Under the pieces are notes generated by a model. The model was not told the origin of the DNA, made no database searches, and worked only from the letters and a program-made list of their open reading frames with translations. Positions 43,831 through 56,269 of a DNA stretch of 64,000 bases are shown in pieces. The stretch is from Tetrastigma voinierianum (lineage: Eukaryota > Streptophyta > Magnoliopsida > Vitales > Vitaceae). Both the position numbers and the translations under genes were made by a program. The stretch is from contig JAEQBH010000193.1 in the NCBI GenBank assembly GCA_016808115.1, forward strand, positions 4,030,001 through 4,094,000, in the 5' to 3' direction. Position 1 is the stretch's first letter. Every line of letters starts with the position of its first letter.

Positions 43831-46800
43831 TCACACGCCCCCCGATTCTCGGTCCGACCCGATCAAGGATCCGAACCCCCCGGACGCGAGACCAAATACT
43901 CAGGACTCTTTACCCGATTTAATTTTTTTTTTAAAAACCATACTTGGCATTCGTGGGTATGGCCCCACATCATGATGTAACATAATCCAAAATGATCATG
44001 TACATATCAAAAGACTACCACCACCTGAGCGGTGTCCATCAAAATCTAAACATCTATAATCTGAGTCCCATTTACAAATACACAAATATACTTTTATATT
44101 TACAATTCGCAGTACCTTAACCTACATGTAGTGAACCCTTACAAGTGTGTCAGCTCAAATTGTATGGATGTTTGATATCTTCTCAGACCTACACGGATTA
44201 AACCCGTATAAGGTTACGCTTAGTGGGAAACATTTCTTATAAGAAACACAAATACGTATAATGTGAATGTATATCGAATATTCCTCGCATTCACATAATG
44301 AACTTATACAATTACTTAGGCTTATACAGACTAATACTTATCACATTCGATCTTATACTTACTCAGAATTACACTTATGATGTGACTTATCCTTATTCGA
44401 TCTATACTCATAGCACTCATTCCTATCCGAGCTTATACTTATAGCAATCGGATCTTATACTTATAGCAGACTTATTCTTCTTATTCGCATCTTATACTTA
44501 TCTCGCATCTCCCAAAGGACGATACTTGAACTTCGTCGACCGATACCTATCTCCCGTAGGGATACATATTTATACTTATGTTTGCATCGCATATAAACTT
44601 ATTTCGACCTCCCATAGGAGTTGCTGCGTAACCTATGCTTATACGTAGGTACTTAAACACGTATTGATATTTAGATCTATCTCAGATCTCCGTAGGAGCT
44701 TACAACCTCATAATTTATCCTACTAAGTTTACACTCTTGTTCGTAAGTACCTCGTGAGGTATTACGTAGATTACTGACGTGATACCGATTTGCGGAACTT
44801 AATCTTATACTGAGTACCGTAAGTACTACAAAAACTTATAATCGGTCTTATGGAACTTATAATGTATTTCAAATCTTATACTAGTATTACGTAATCCTAT
44901 ACTTATCTTACGGAACTTATAATCGGTCTTACGTAACTTGGACAGTAATTCAGACCTTATGTTACGTCTTACGGAGCATATACTTATCTTACGGAACTTA
45001 TACTGATCTTACGGAGCATATACTTATCTTACGGATCCTTGTGCGAAGGTATCCGTAGGTACAATAAGTCGGAACTAATCATCATCGTATCACATACAAG
45101 GTCGACGACGTATGCAAGATAAATATCGTGCATGGACATTGGGGTCCATAACAGTACGCATCATACAGATACATATACTTATTTTATCATACGAGTACCC
45201 TTGGTACTACACAGAACTTATAATTTATTTTACTTCGATACGAGAGTACCCGCGGGTACTACTTTAACTTATACTTATTTTACGGATAATAGAGTACCCT
45301 TAGTACTAATCGACTTATACTCGCTTTATCGATACTGAGTACTGTGAGGTACCATCGACTTATACTTATTTTAATTTAACTTGTACTTGCTTTACCGAAG
45401 ACGAGTACCTGCATGTAATGTAACTTATACTTATGTTATCGAGACAAGAGTACTTTGCACATAACTTAATCGGGACATGTGAGTACCTGTAGTACTACAG
45501 AACATTTTCAGATACAGGAGTACCCGTAGGTACTACAGAGCTTAATCAGAGACAGGAGTTAATCAGAGACAGAACAGAACTTAATTAAATACAGGAGTAC
45601 CCGTAGGCACTACAGAACATTTTCAGATACAGGAGTACCCGTAGGTACTACAGAGCTTAATCAGAGACAGGAGTACCCGCAGTACTTCGCGTAACTTATT
45701 CGTATACAGGAGGCCCGTGAGGTACTACAGGACCCCACGAAATACGTGAGTACCAGAGGTACTACAGAACATTTTCAGATACAGGAGTACCCGTAGGTAC
45801 TACAGAGCAAATACAGAGGTACCCGTAGGTACTACAGAAATGTTACGTGTACAAAAGTACCCGCAGGTACTACAGAGCAAATACAGAGGTACCCGTAGGG
45901 TACTACGGTGAAACAGCCATACGTGGTACAAAGCACCAAGTAGTACTACGTAGCAAATACGTAGGTACCAGAGGTACTACATGACATATACGCATGTACC
46001 AGAGGTACATTCGTAACATATAAGAGGTACTCTGGGAGGTACTTTCGCATCTTTACTGTATGCCCATTTCTTATTCATTAATCGTAGTCTTATCATATAA
46101 TTGTTAGATTGCCTAAACCAAGAATAATGGAATATAGACATTAACACAATAAGTACCTGAAGGCACAACATGTGATTAGAGAGCACAGATTAATCAGAGT
46201 AATCGGGTTACTAATGTGCCGGCACACGAGAGTGCCGTCGCACTAATCAGAGAGTACCGAAGTATCATACGTGCCTGCCCACGTAACAAAGGTGCCATGT
46301 CATTCAATAAATTGGTCTTAGGCAATTTTACAATTATATGAGTTTAATAACTTACTATATTATAATAGGCATTCTAGCCACATTATGTGTTTATAATATG
46401 TTGTAATTTCTGTGTTCATGGTTTCATATTTCATCTCATATCTATAGTTCATGCCTATTCCATACGGCATTTCATATATTGTAATGATATGATGTCTATC
46501 CACACATCATTCATGATTCTAAATTTCTACGACCCATTTTTCTGGTGAATCTAATCAATCCAATCGATCATCCAAACTCGCTATGGCATTTTCATGCCAA
46601 CTAGCCTAGCTTACCGATTTTACCGAGGGATAGGTTGAATTACACCTTTTCCAGCGCTCTTTTTCCATATTTGACACTGGTTCTTTGTACTCCTTAAATC
46701 TAAGGTGCTAAGGGTTCATTTCCAATTGAATCAATCTAAAATCTGGAGCACCTAACTCAACTACGTCAATCAATCTAGAATCCTCTATGATCAATTACGC

Positions 46801-48005
46801 AGAAGACGGCTTCGCACATACCTACCCTTTGAGTGAATTTTTGGGCTATCTAGAGTCAGAATTTGGATACTTATTAAATATGGCTTGTTTTTTCTGAAGT
46901 CTATTTTAAGTGGCCACTTGAACTACTCAAATCGGATAAGAAATGAGGAAGTTATGGCCAAAATACAAAAACCTGGCCGAACAGAAACTAGAACAGTTGT
47001 ACCGCACAAGCTCCAACATGTACCGTACAAGTTACTAAAAATGACTAGGAATCAATTGTACCTCTACAAGCTCAACTTGTACCCTAGTGATAATTCAATT
47101 CGAATTGCCCAGAATGTGTGCTTTTCACCTATTTTCCTGGGCGTTTTGATATCCAATCAACTCTACACTTCAAACACACATCAAAACCATTTCTAATTCC
47201 ACTTGGAATCTCTTTTTCTATCTTAATTCATCTTTCATTTCTTATCTCTTTCAAAATCTTTCCATGAATTTCTCCTAAAATCATTCCAACATGGGTTAGT
47301 GATCCATCCCTCAAACTGGGCCATGAGTGATTAGTTAGGTTTATTCAAACCCTAACTCAATTGCTTTCAACCAACTATGAATCCAACCCAAATGAGGATT
47401 CCATACTTTACCTTGTTCCATAAGTGGGGTTTTACCAACCCTAAATTCAAGAGGATCCAAGGTTAGAATGAATTCTAACAAGACCCTAGCTTTTGAGACA
47501 AACTATTAACCAAACCAAGCCTTAGGAATTCCATAACCATACTTAAGTCTGGGCCTATACAAAAATCCAAAGTTCCATACCTTGGCTTTGCTTGATCTTG
47601 ACTTCTCCTTCTTCCTCTTCTCTTCTTCCTCTTCTTCTCTCCTTCTTTCTTCTCCACGTTTTTTTCCTCCCACAAATGAGACCAATTTGGTCTTTAATTC
47701 AGATTTTGTTAAGGCCTTGTTTGGCCCTTTTAAAAAAAAAAAAAAAACTCATTTTGGGTTAAGTTTGCTTATTTTCTTTGCCTTCATCTTCTAGGAATTA
47801 CACAAATTCTATTATTTCTTTTCGCCTAAGGGGCCTTTTCAATTTATAACTTTAAGCCCCTTTTGACAATTTATTTGTCCTTAAGTTTTGTAACTTTTCT
47901 GCCCTGCTTTCCGTGTTTCGTATTTAACCTACGAAATGGGCCAAATTATGCTTAAAAAACACCTAAACATGTCAAAAACGACTAGGGTATATTTCGGGTG
48001 TTACA
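43831..48005 (-). repeat. element C 3' LTR
   Basis: On the minus strand it runs from TGTAACACCCG (48,005) to GGGGGGCGTGTGA (43,831). The central 44,290-46,280 is a long array of short tandem units: first CTTATACTTATCTTACGGAA-like units, then units with the hairpin AGTACC-CGTA-GGTACT followed by ACAGA. AT-rich flanks are almost identical to the 5' LTR. The CT-rich block at 47,600-47,670 is the mirror of the GA-rich block at 22,300-22,360. Confidence 0.85.
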
Positions 48006-48299
48006 ATTCTCCCCCCCTTATAAGAATTTCGTCAAATTACACTCTAGCATGTGCTTGCTCTATATCGATCCTTTCTTTTCATCTTGGCGTAAGTCGAGCG
48101 TGACTCTACTTGAGCCATCAAAGCCCATCGTAACTACATCTCCCGTCTTAATCCTTCGAGCCGGATTGGTACTCGATCTATCTTAGCCGATATACGTACA
48201 TGTGACATCCGTATTAGGCCAAATACATTACTAAGTGTAGGTGCATCCTTAATCTGAGACTTATCCAGAAACGCCTAAACCTAGGCTCTGATACCAACT
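48006..48299 (-). other. element C internal domain: PPT, ~265 bp spacer, PBS
   Basis: On the minus strand: PBS TGGTATCAGAGCCT (48,296-48,283, exact initiator-Met tRNA complement), a spacer of about 265 bp without an open frame of note, and a PPT-like GGGGGGGAGAAT ending at 48,006. This is the whole internal region. In the usual chromoviruses about 4-6 kb of gag-pol would lie here. The spacer may hold a packaging signal, which is inference. Confidence 0.8.
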
Positions 48300-51200
48300 T
48301 GTCACGCCCGATTCCCGGTCCGACCTGATTGGCGGATCCGAACTCGCTTTCCTGGACGCCGCAGACCAAATACTAGGACTTTACCGATTTTTTTTTTTTT
48401 TTTTAAAACCATACTCGGTACCGTGGGCATGGCCTACATCATATAACATAATCCAAATATCATGTACATATCAAAGACTACCACCTGAGTGGTGTCCATC
48501 AAAATCTAAACATCTATAATCGAGTCCCATTTACTAAATACAATAAATATACTTTTATATTTACAATTCGCAGTACCGGAATCTCATGTAGTGAACCTCA
48601 TAAGCAAGGCCGCCCAAATTGTGATGCAGGATGTTTGGTCGACGTCTTCTCCCGGCACTCTACATGGATTAGAACCCGTGCTGTTTACGCTTAAAGGGAA
48701 ACATTTCTTATACGTAAACACAAATACGTATAACAAGAATGTATCGAATATTCTAGCATTCACATAATGAACTTATATACAATTACTTAGGGCCAAGGTA
48801 CTAATACTTATCACATTATGATCTTATACTTACTCAGGAATTACACTCATGATGATTTATCCTTATTTGATCTTATACTCATAGCACTCATTCCTATCCG
48901 GAGCTTATACTTATAGCAATCGGATCTTATACTTATAGCAGACTTATTCTTATTTAGATCTTATACTTATTCAGATCTCCCAAAGGACGTATACTTGAAC
49001 TTCTGTCAGACTGATACCTATCTCCCGTAGGATACATATTTATACTTATGTTTGTATCAGACATAAACTTATTTCGATCTCCCATAGAGTTGCGTAACCT
49101 ATGCTTATATAAGAGGTACTTAAACACGTATTGATATTTAGATCTATCTCAGATCTCCCGTAGGAGTTTACAGAACTCATAATTATCCTACGAAGTTTAC
49201 ACTTGTTCGGGGGTACCCGTAGGTATTACAGAGATTACGGAACGTATACCGGATTTGATGAACTTAATCTTATACGGGAGTACTCGTAAGTACTATAAAA
49301 CTTATAATCGGTTCACGGAACTTATACCGGTATTTCAAATCTTATACGAGTATTACAGAACTTATACTTATCTTACGGAACTTATACTGGTCTTACAGAA
49401 CTTGGACATGTATTTCAGATCTTATACATGTCTTACAGAGCATATACTTATCTTACGGAACTTATACTAATCTTACTGAAAGCATATACTTATCTTACTG
49501 ATCTTATCCCCTTGTGCGAAGGTAATCGTAGGTAAATAAGCTCCAACTAATCATAATCGTATCACATACAAGGTCAGATCAGACGTATGCAGATACATAT
49601 CAGGTATGGACATTAGTCCATAACAAGTGGGCTGGATCATACCGTATACATATACTTATTTTGTCACACGAGTACCCGTGGGTACTACGGAACTTATACT
49701 TATTTTACGGATACGAGTACCCGTAGGTACTACGTAACTTATACTTATTTTACTGACACGAGCACTTCTGCTACCTTACCGATTCTATACTCGCTTTATC
49801 GACACAGAGTACTGTAGTACTACCGACTTATACTTATTTTACGTAACTTGTACTTGCTTTACTGATACGAGTACCCAAAGGGGTAATACGTAACTTATAC
49901 TTATGTTATCGAGACAAGAGTACCCCTGTACTACAGAACTTAATCAATACGTGAGTACCAGAGGTATCATTGCAGCATCATTTTCAGACATAGAGTACCA
50001 GAGTACTTCATATGCTAAATTTTTAATCGAGACAGGAGTTAATCAGAGATGTAATTGTAACTTAAGTAAATACAGAGTACCCGTAGGGCACCATTAACAT
50101 TTTCTAGATACAGAGTACCCGTAGGTACTACGAGCTTAATCAGAGATGTGGAGTACTGTAGTACTAAGGTAACTTATTCAGATACGTGGAGTACCTAGTA
50201 CTACAAAATTTAATGAAATACGTGGAGTACCCGTAGGTACTACGTAACATTTTCGTGATACGTATAAATTGCAGTACTACAGCAAAATACGTGAGGTACC
50301 CGTAGGTACTGGCTTAAATGTTACGTGGTACAAAAGTACCCGCAGTACTACGTAGCAAATACGCAGGTACCCGTGAGGTACTATGTACTCTGAACATATC
50401 TGAATGTGCAGTAGGTACATTGAACATATCTGGTACTCGTAGGTACTTTCAGATCTTTACTATATTCATTTCTTATTCATTATATAGAGTCTTATCATAT
50501 AATTGTTAGATTGCCTAAACGATGTCTGAATGAGTAGGACACAACCTGATAAGTACGAGAGGAGTGCAATCTGGTCAGAGAGTCTTAGTCGCACTAATAC
50601 GAGTGCGGAAATGCTTAATGTCTTAAACACGTCAGAGAATGCCGTCGCACTATTCGGAAAATCTGCAAGTACTAATGTCTTAGGGAAACACGATCGAGGA
50701 GAGTGCCGTCATATGTCAGGAAAATCTTAGAAATACTATACGATGCACTTACGCAGCTTATAGGTGCCATGTCATTCAATAATTGGTCTTAGGCAATTTT
50801 ACAATTATATAGTTTAATAACTTTATATTATAATAGGGCCTTCTTAGCCACATTATGTGTTTATGACATGTTGTCATTTCAGGTTCATATTTCATATTTC
50901 ATCTCATATTCATACTTCATGCCTATTCCATACGACATTTTATACTTGTACGATATGATGTTTATCCACACATCATTCATGTATTCTAGTCCCTCTATGA
51001 ATCTATTTTTCTTAGGAATTGGAATCAATCCAATTGGATCATCCAAACTCAAGTTATGGCATTTTCATGCCAACTAGTTGGTTTACCGATTTTACCGAGG
51101 GATAGGTTGAATTATTAATTTTTCAGTGCCTTGTTCCATATTTGACACTGGTTCTTTGTGCTCCTTTAAATAAGGTGCTTTAAGGAGTTCATTTCCAATT

Positions 51201-52487
51201 GGAATCACCTAAATCGGAGCACCGGAACTCAACTTACGTTCGAATCAATCGGGAATCCTCTATGATCAACTGATGCAGAAGATGGGCTTGCACATAGTCC
51301 CACTTTGAGTGAATTTTTGGGCTATCTAGAGTCATAATTTGGAGATGCCCAGTATTAAATATAGTTTGTTCTCCTTGAAATTGTGTTTTAAGTGGCCACT
51401 TGAATCACTCCAAATCAGATAAAAAATGAGGAAGTTATGGTGAAATACAAAAGCGGTCGAATAGGAAAACCAAACAGGTTGTGCGGTACAAGTCCTGTTT
51501 TTATGTCAAATTTCGTTAATAAAAAAATGACTAGAACCGAAATTGGCCTGTACAAGCTCAACTTGTACCAGTACAATTCACGAAATGCCCAGAATGTGTG
51601 TTTTTCACCTATTTTTCCATGTTTTGATATCCAATCAACTCTACACTTCAAACACACATCAAAACCATTTCTAATTCACTTTGGAATCTCTTTTCTATTC
51701 AATTCATCTTTCATTTCTTATCTTCTTTCAAAATCTTTCCATAATTTCTCCCAAAATCATTCCAACATGAGTTATGATCATCCTCAAACCAACCATGATG
51801 ATTAGTTAGGGTTTATTCTAAACCACAACTCAATTAACTTTCAAATTAACCATGAATCGGCCCCGAGGGAGGATTCCATACCCCACCTTGTTCCATATGG
51901 GGTTTTACCAACCCTAAATTCAAGAATCGAGGTTAGAATGAATTCTAACAAGACCTAGCTTTGGGGGAGCAAAACTATTAACCAAACCAAGCCTTAGAAT
52001 TCCATAAATCCATACTTAAGTTCAGTTTCCATACAAAAATCCAAAGTTCCATACCTTGGCTTTGCTTGATCTTGACTCCTCCTTCTTCCTCTTCTCTTCT
52101 TCCTCTTCTTCTCTCCTTCTTTCTTCTCCACGTTTTTTCCTCCCACAAATGAGACCAATTTGGTCTTTAAATTCAGATTTTGTTAAGGCCTTGTTTGGCC
52201 CTTTTAAAAAAACCCATTTTTGGGTTAAGTTTGCTTATTTGCTTTTTGGCCTCTCATCTTCTAGGAATTACACATGATTCCTGTATTTCTTCTTTTGGCC
52301 CATAGTGCTTCAATTTATAACTTTTTAAAGCCCCTTTTTGAATGAATTTACATATTTGTCCTTAAGTTTTGTAACTTCCAGGGTCTCGTTTAGTGTTTCG
52401 CATTTAACTCACGAAGCAGGTCAAATTATCTTACAAAATACCCTAAACATGTCAAAAGCGACTAGAGGTATATTTCGGGAGTGCCTA
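48300..52487 (-). repeat. element C 5' LTR
   Basis: About 4.19 kb. On the plus strand it starts TGTCACGCCCG (LTR end) and finishes TATTTCGGGAGTGCCTA, the altered form of GGGTGTTACA (LTR start). The tandem array is at 48,760-50,720. It pairs with 43,831-48,005 over its whole length. Open frames here, for example 51,437-51,805, recur in both LTRs and have no recognisable domain. Confidence 0.85.
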
Positions 52488-52963
52488 AAGATAGATGCGT
52501 ATGAGAGTCATGAGAGAGTCACGACCGTATAAGTATATACTCGAGTCATTTGCATATCATCTCTTTTGAACAATTGGTATTTATTTATTTTTTTTTAAAC
52601 AAAAGGAGTTAAACAGAACATGATTTTGTATATCATTTGAAAAGGTATGAATCTTCTTTGTAATGTATTTTGTAAATGTTTAAAGAGACTCTTAATTTAG
52701 CAGAATTTGTAAATGATTGTGGAAGCACTGGCCCCAGCAGCAACATAAGCCAAACAAATTAATTAAAGCGTTTTAATAAGATAAATAAAAGCGTCCCGAA
52801 TGTAAGACTCCGGTTCGGATCACTTCATTCGGTCGGGCAGAGTTAGTGTGACACTTTTGAAAAAAAAATATAAAGCAATAAATGTAAAATGAAAGAGTGC
52901 GAGGCGTCCTGGGGTTTCGGTTCGGACTACGCATATGGTCGAGTAGGGCTCGGGGTTGCTACA
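52488..52963 (+). repeat. element D 5' LTR, last part
   Basis: It continues the D LTR after element C and matches 58,455-58,945: TATAAGTATATACTC, TTTTGAACAATTGG, AATTAATTAAAGCG and GGGTTGCTACA. Next comes TTTTAGTGGTGTCGAACC (52,964-52,981), where a TGGTATCAGAGCC primer site is expected; it is degraded. Confidence 0.8.
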
Positions 52964-53159
52964 TTTTAGTGGTGTCGAACCTGATTTAGTGGATGCGGAA
53001 AAAGATACTAGCGATTTCAAGGATTTTGAAAATGGTATTTGACATACATTACATTTGCATTTAAAGGATGATATGACTCTGATGCGGATCTTGTCGGTCT
53101 TAATGGGTAAACATGGATAGTTACGGTACCCCCCCGAGGGTGAAGGTGACCGAGGGAAA

Positions 53160-54125
53160 TCGTCACGATGAAGATCTGCTAGTGTGATAGGTGGACAAGC
53201 ATCTCATGCCCGCGATGAATGAGCCGGAACAAGTGGGAGGAGATGCCTTATGGGTATCTCGACGGTTAGCTCAGGCTTTGCAAGGCGAGAATGACCCGGA
53301 TCTGGAAATGTTAAGCGGCGATCGACCATTAGAATGTAGTACGTAGATAGACTTTCTTGGACCGAAAGAAGATGAGCCTTGATAGCGAAGGAATTGGCTC
53401 GAGAGGGCCAGAGCGAATGCTTGTCTGAAATGCATTGCCACGGTGAAGAGAAGGCTGGGATCTGCAACCTCATTACTACAGGGATGAGGCTTATCGGTGG
53501 TGGGTTTAAAAGTGACCGAGGGATCGCACCAGGAAAGGATACATGGGTTTTGATGAGTTCAAGGAAGCATTATGTGGGTCGCATCTATTTAAACAATATG
53601 CGACGAGGTTTCATAATTTGAAACAAAAGCGATTAAGTGTAATAGAGATATGTGAGAGAATTCACACGATTGAGCAAGTATGCTCCCGAGATGTTAGTAA
53701 GTGAAGAAGAGAAGTGTCGTAAGTTTGAAGACGGCCTAAGTGACCACATTCGGGCCCATGTCACAGGATTTTGCCACGATGATTTCTCCAAAATCACGAC
53801 ATGCGCTCTAAATGTGGAGCAGTGAGGAAAATAGAAAGAAATGATAGGCAGGGGAAAGAAAAATCCGGTCGATCAGTGCTCATCGTGAGAGGAAGATTCC
53901 ATAGGACCACGGGATCCGAGCCTGCTTCAGGCCATAGGTAGAGATGCTGTCTGCTTAGGCGCCCAGAGTGGGTTCTGAAGTGCCTGAGGAGGTGCCTTTG
54001 GGGGACAAAGGCGTTCTCGTTGTTCCCATTATGGAAGAAAGCATAAGGGAGATTGTTGGAGAGTGACTGGTGCTTGCTTGGGTTGTGGATCCATGGAGCA
54101 CAAAATACAAGAGTGTAATAGGGCA
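53160..54125 (+). pseudogene. element D gag with double zinc knuckle
   Basis: The capsid part is readable at 53,545-53,830: FDEFKEAL, HNLKQKRLSVIE, EEEKCRKFEDGLSDHIRAHV and TGFCHDDFSKITTCALNVEQ, typical of chromovirus gag. A first, damaged knuckle reads CSHYGRKHKGDCW (about 54,015-54,055). It is followed by an intact CCHC knuckle CLGCGSMEHKIQEC (54,075-54,116). CX2CX3-4HX4C pairs of this kind bind element RNA. Several frame shifts and a stop interrupt the frame; the start codon is not certain. It is followed by protease. Confidence 0.7.
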
Positions 54126-54289
54126 TGTCCTTCGGCACCCCCAGCCCGGGGCAATGTTTTCATCGGTTGAGAGGCGGCAAAAAGTGTTGCATCATAGAGT
54201 GTTCAGAGACGAGGACAGGGGGTGGCTAAGCGAGATGGTGGTGCTTCCATTTAGAGCATATGCGATGGCTTGATGGAAGAAAGCCGTGC

Positions 54290-54548
54290 CACGGTCATGA
54301 TAGTCGGTAATTTCTTGTCTTTGATACTATTGTGCATGCATTGATAGACCCGGTCGACCCTTTAGTGTGTTTAACATACCCAATTTGGGTAATTCTGGGA
54401 GTGACAGAGTATGACATCTTGGTGTGGTTGGCTCGGACATGTGTTATTGTGAACAAAGTGTATAGAGATAGTCCCATCAAAATCTGAGTAAGAATTTTTG
54501 GGAGATTTGATTGAATTATCCTTCAGAGAATTGGATGTGATAGTGGAG
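54290..54548 (+). pseudogene. element D aspartic protease remnant
   Basis: The active-site region reads HALIDP followed by a damaged GSTR (54,325-54,365; family ALIDPGSTHSF). Then come LGVTEYDILV (about 54,398-54,430), VIVNKVYRDSPIKI (54,443-54,485), and the domain end GDLIELSFRELDVIV (54,499-54,540), where GMDWL is expected next. Instead the sequence jumps to the RNase H-integrase linker, which marks the deletion joint. One stop lies near 54,486. Confidence 0.65.
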
Positions 54549-54552
54549 ATGG

Positions 54553-55275
54553 TAGAAAAACCAAGTTTGAGGTAAAGGAAGATGGATCCTTGTTTTATAA
54601 GGATAGGGTTTGTGTACCCAATGATTATAAAGTAAAGAAAGCCATTTTGGAAGACATGTTAAAAGGTCGTGTGATCGACTATGAGGAAAGTTGGGATAGA
54701 CACACCCCTTTAGTTAAAATTGTTTACAACAACAGTTTCCAATCAAGAATTGGAATGGCGCCTTACGAGGCTTTATATGGGAGAAAATGTAGAATACCCT
54801 TGTGTTGGACAAAATTTGGTGAAAAGATTAGAAAGATTAGTGACCATCGATAGATAGAAAACATATCACCGAGCATGAAAGAAAGATATTAGATATGAGA
54901 TCGCGAAAGGTATTTTTAGTATCGCCTTGGAAGAAGGTAGTGAGATTTGGGAAAAAGAGCGAGTTGAGCCACACAGATTTATTGAGAAGCCCCCTATGTG
55001 ATTGAAAGTGGGACCGGTGGCATCTGATTGGCATTACCTCGGTCTGCGTCGGATAGCCACATGTGGATCTCTTCGGAGACAATTGGTGAGCGGATTTGAC
55101 ATATGAAGAAGAGCCAGTGAATTTTGGCTCGGGAAGTGAAAGGAATTACGGAATAAGAGATTAGTTAGTCGAGAATCTTGTGGAGAAACCATAAGGCGAA
55201 GAAGCCACTTGGGAAAGTAAGGAAGCGATGCGGCAGCGATATCATGGCCCCATTTGACTAAGGTAATTTCGGACC
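54553..55275 (+). pseudogene. element D integrase fragments and chromodomain-like tail
   Basis: An open frame (54,590-54,853) starts DGSLFYKDRVCVP, the linker before integrase, and jumps after KKAILEDML directly to a segment matching the end of the core: ESWDRHTPLVKIVYNNS and GMAPYEALYGRKCR. The zinc finger and the catalytic D,D,E region are therefore deleted. The C-terminal part follows in other frames: VSPWKKVVRFGKK (54,914-54,952), then LTYEEEPVNF (55,099-55,126) and EEATWE...MRQRYHG (55,198-55,243), the chromodomain-like tail. Non-functional as an integrase. Confidence 0.75.
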
Positions 55276-55285
55276 CGAAATTTTA

Positions 55286-55300
55286 TTAAGTGGGGAGAGT
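55286..55300 (+). other. polypurine tract of element D
   Basis: TAAGTGGGGAGAGT directly before the 3' LTR start TGTAACACCCC. Confidence 0.75.
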
Positions 55301-56269
55301 TGTAACACCCCGAAAATACCTAAAATTTTATAATAAAAATTATTATATATTAGGGTATAATTGAGCCAGCAGGTATTTTAAAAATTTTTAATATGAGATT
55401 AGATGATTGTTGAATCGAGAAATGAACTCAAGTGAAAAGAAAAAATATAAAGGGAATTGTAAAATGGGGACAGGGTCAATTGTAAATAAGTTGCCTTATG
55501 TCTAAGTGATATTAGAGATAAATGAGTAAAAGAAAAAATCGAGAAATGACATGTGGCATGTAGGAAAGAGGGAGGAAGCTTCCTCCTTTTTAAAAAAAAT
55601 ACGATTAAGAGTGATCCATAAGAAAAGAAAAATAGAGAAAAGGGAAAGTTAGAGAGAGAGGCTCCACCTTCTCTCTAGATTTTCCAACGATCGGACCATA
55701 GGTCTCCGGCGAAGCACGAAGGAGATCCTTCCTAGTGACAAGAGCTACAGAGCGGGCCAGGGGACTTTGACAAACTCCATGAGATAGGTCTTCTCCTACT
55801 TGGTCTTCTTCTACCCTAAGGATTGTTGGGTAGTTATCTGGCCTTAGGGGAAAGTTTGGTTGCATTTTAAACCATGGGAAGCTGCCACATTGTGGTAGTG
55901 CGCAGCTAGCCGAACCTTAGAGCTGATTTTTGGGTACGAAGTGAAGGGAAATTGGTAGTGCGTCCTTCTAGTAAATTGTAGCCACGTCACTTATCTTGAT
56001 GTTAGGCTTTTGAATTTCTCGATTTGGACCTCTGTAGACTAAGTTATAGTCCTTTTAATGAGGTCAGCCCAGTTAAATCTGGTCGGGTCAGTTTGTCCAG
56101 TTTGGGTCAACTAGCCGTACCTTAGAACGGGTTTTTGGATCATAAATAAAGAGAATTTGGCAGTAAGTCCTTCCTGAAATTGTAGCCACATCAATGAACT
56201 TGATGTTAGGCTTTTGAATTTCTTAATTCGGACTTATGTAGACAAGTTATGGTCTTTTTACTTTGAATA

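Larger units (their letters stand above)
43831..52487 (-). mobile_element. element C: giant-LTR, non-coding retrotransposon
   Basis: Two LTRs of about 4.18 kb (43,831-48,005 and 48,300-52,487) enclose only about 294 bp with a PPT and a PBS at the correct ends. AAGAT occurs on both sides (43,826-43,830 and 52,488-52,492) as 5-bp target duplication, and the D LTR continues without a gap across it (compare 58,440-58,490). No coding region is possible, so it depends on proteins of another element. Its LTR start TGTAACACCCG resembles the D LTR, which suggests a helper of related type. A third LTR of the family is at 21,964-25,693. Confidence 0.85.

Noticed and set aside
45230..46030. CRISPR-like regular repeat array
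   Set aside because: Units are variable in length and sequence, there are no unique spacers, the host is a plant, and the array is part of an LTR that occurs three times.
47582..47794. Ser/Leu-rich open frame resembling a signal peptide
   Set aside because: It translates a CT-rich tract present in both C LTRs (also at 52,056) and is the reverse complement of the GA-rich tract at 22,300.
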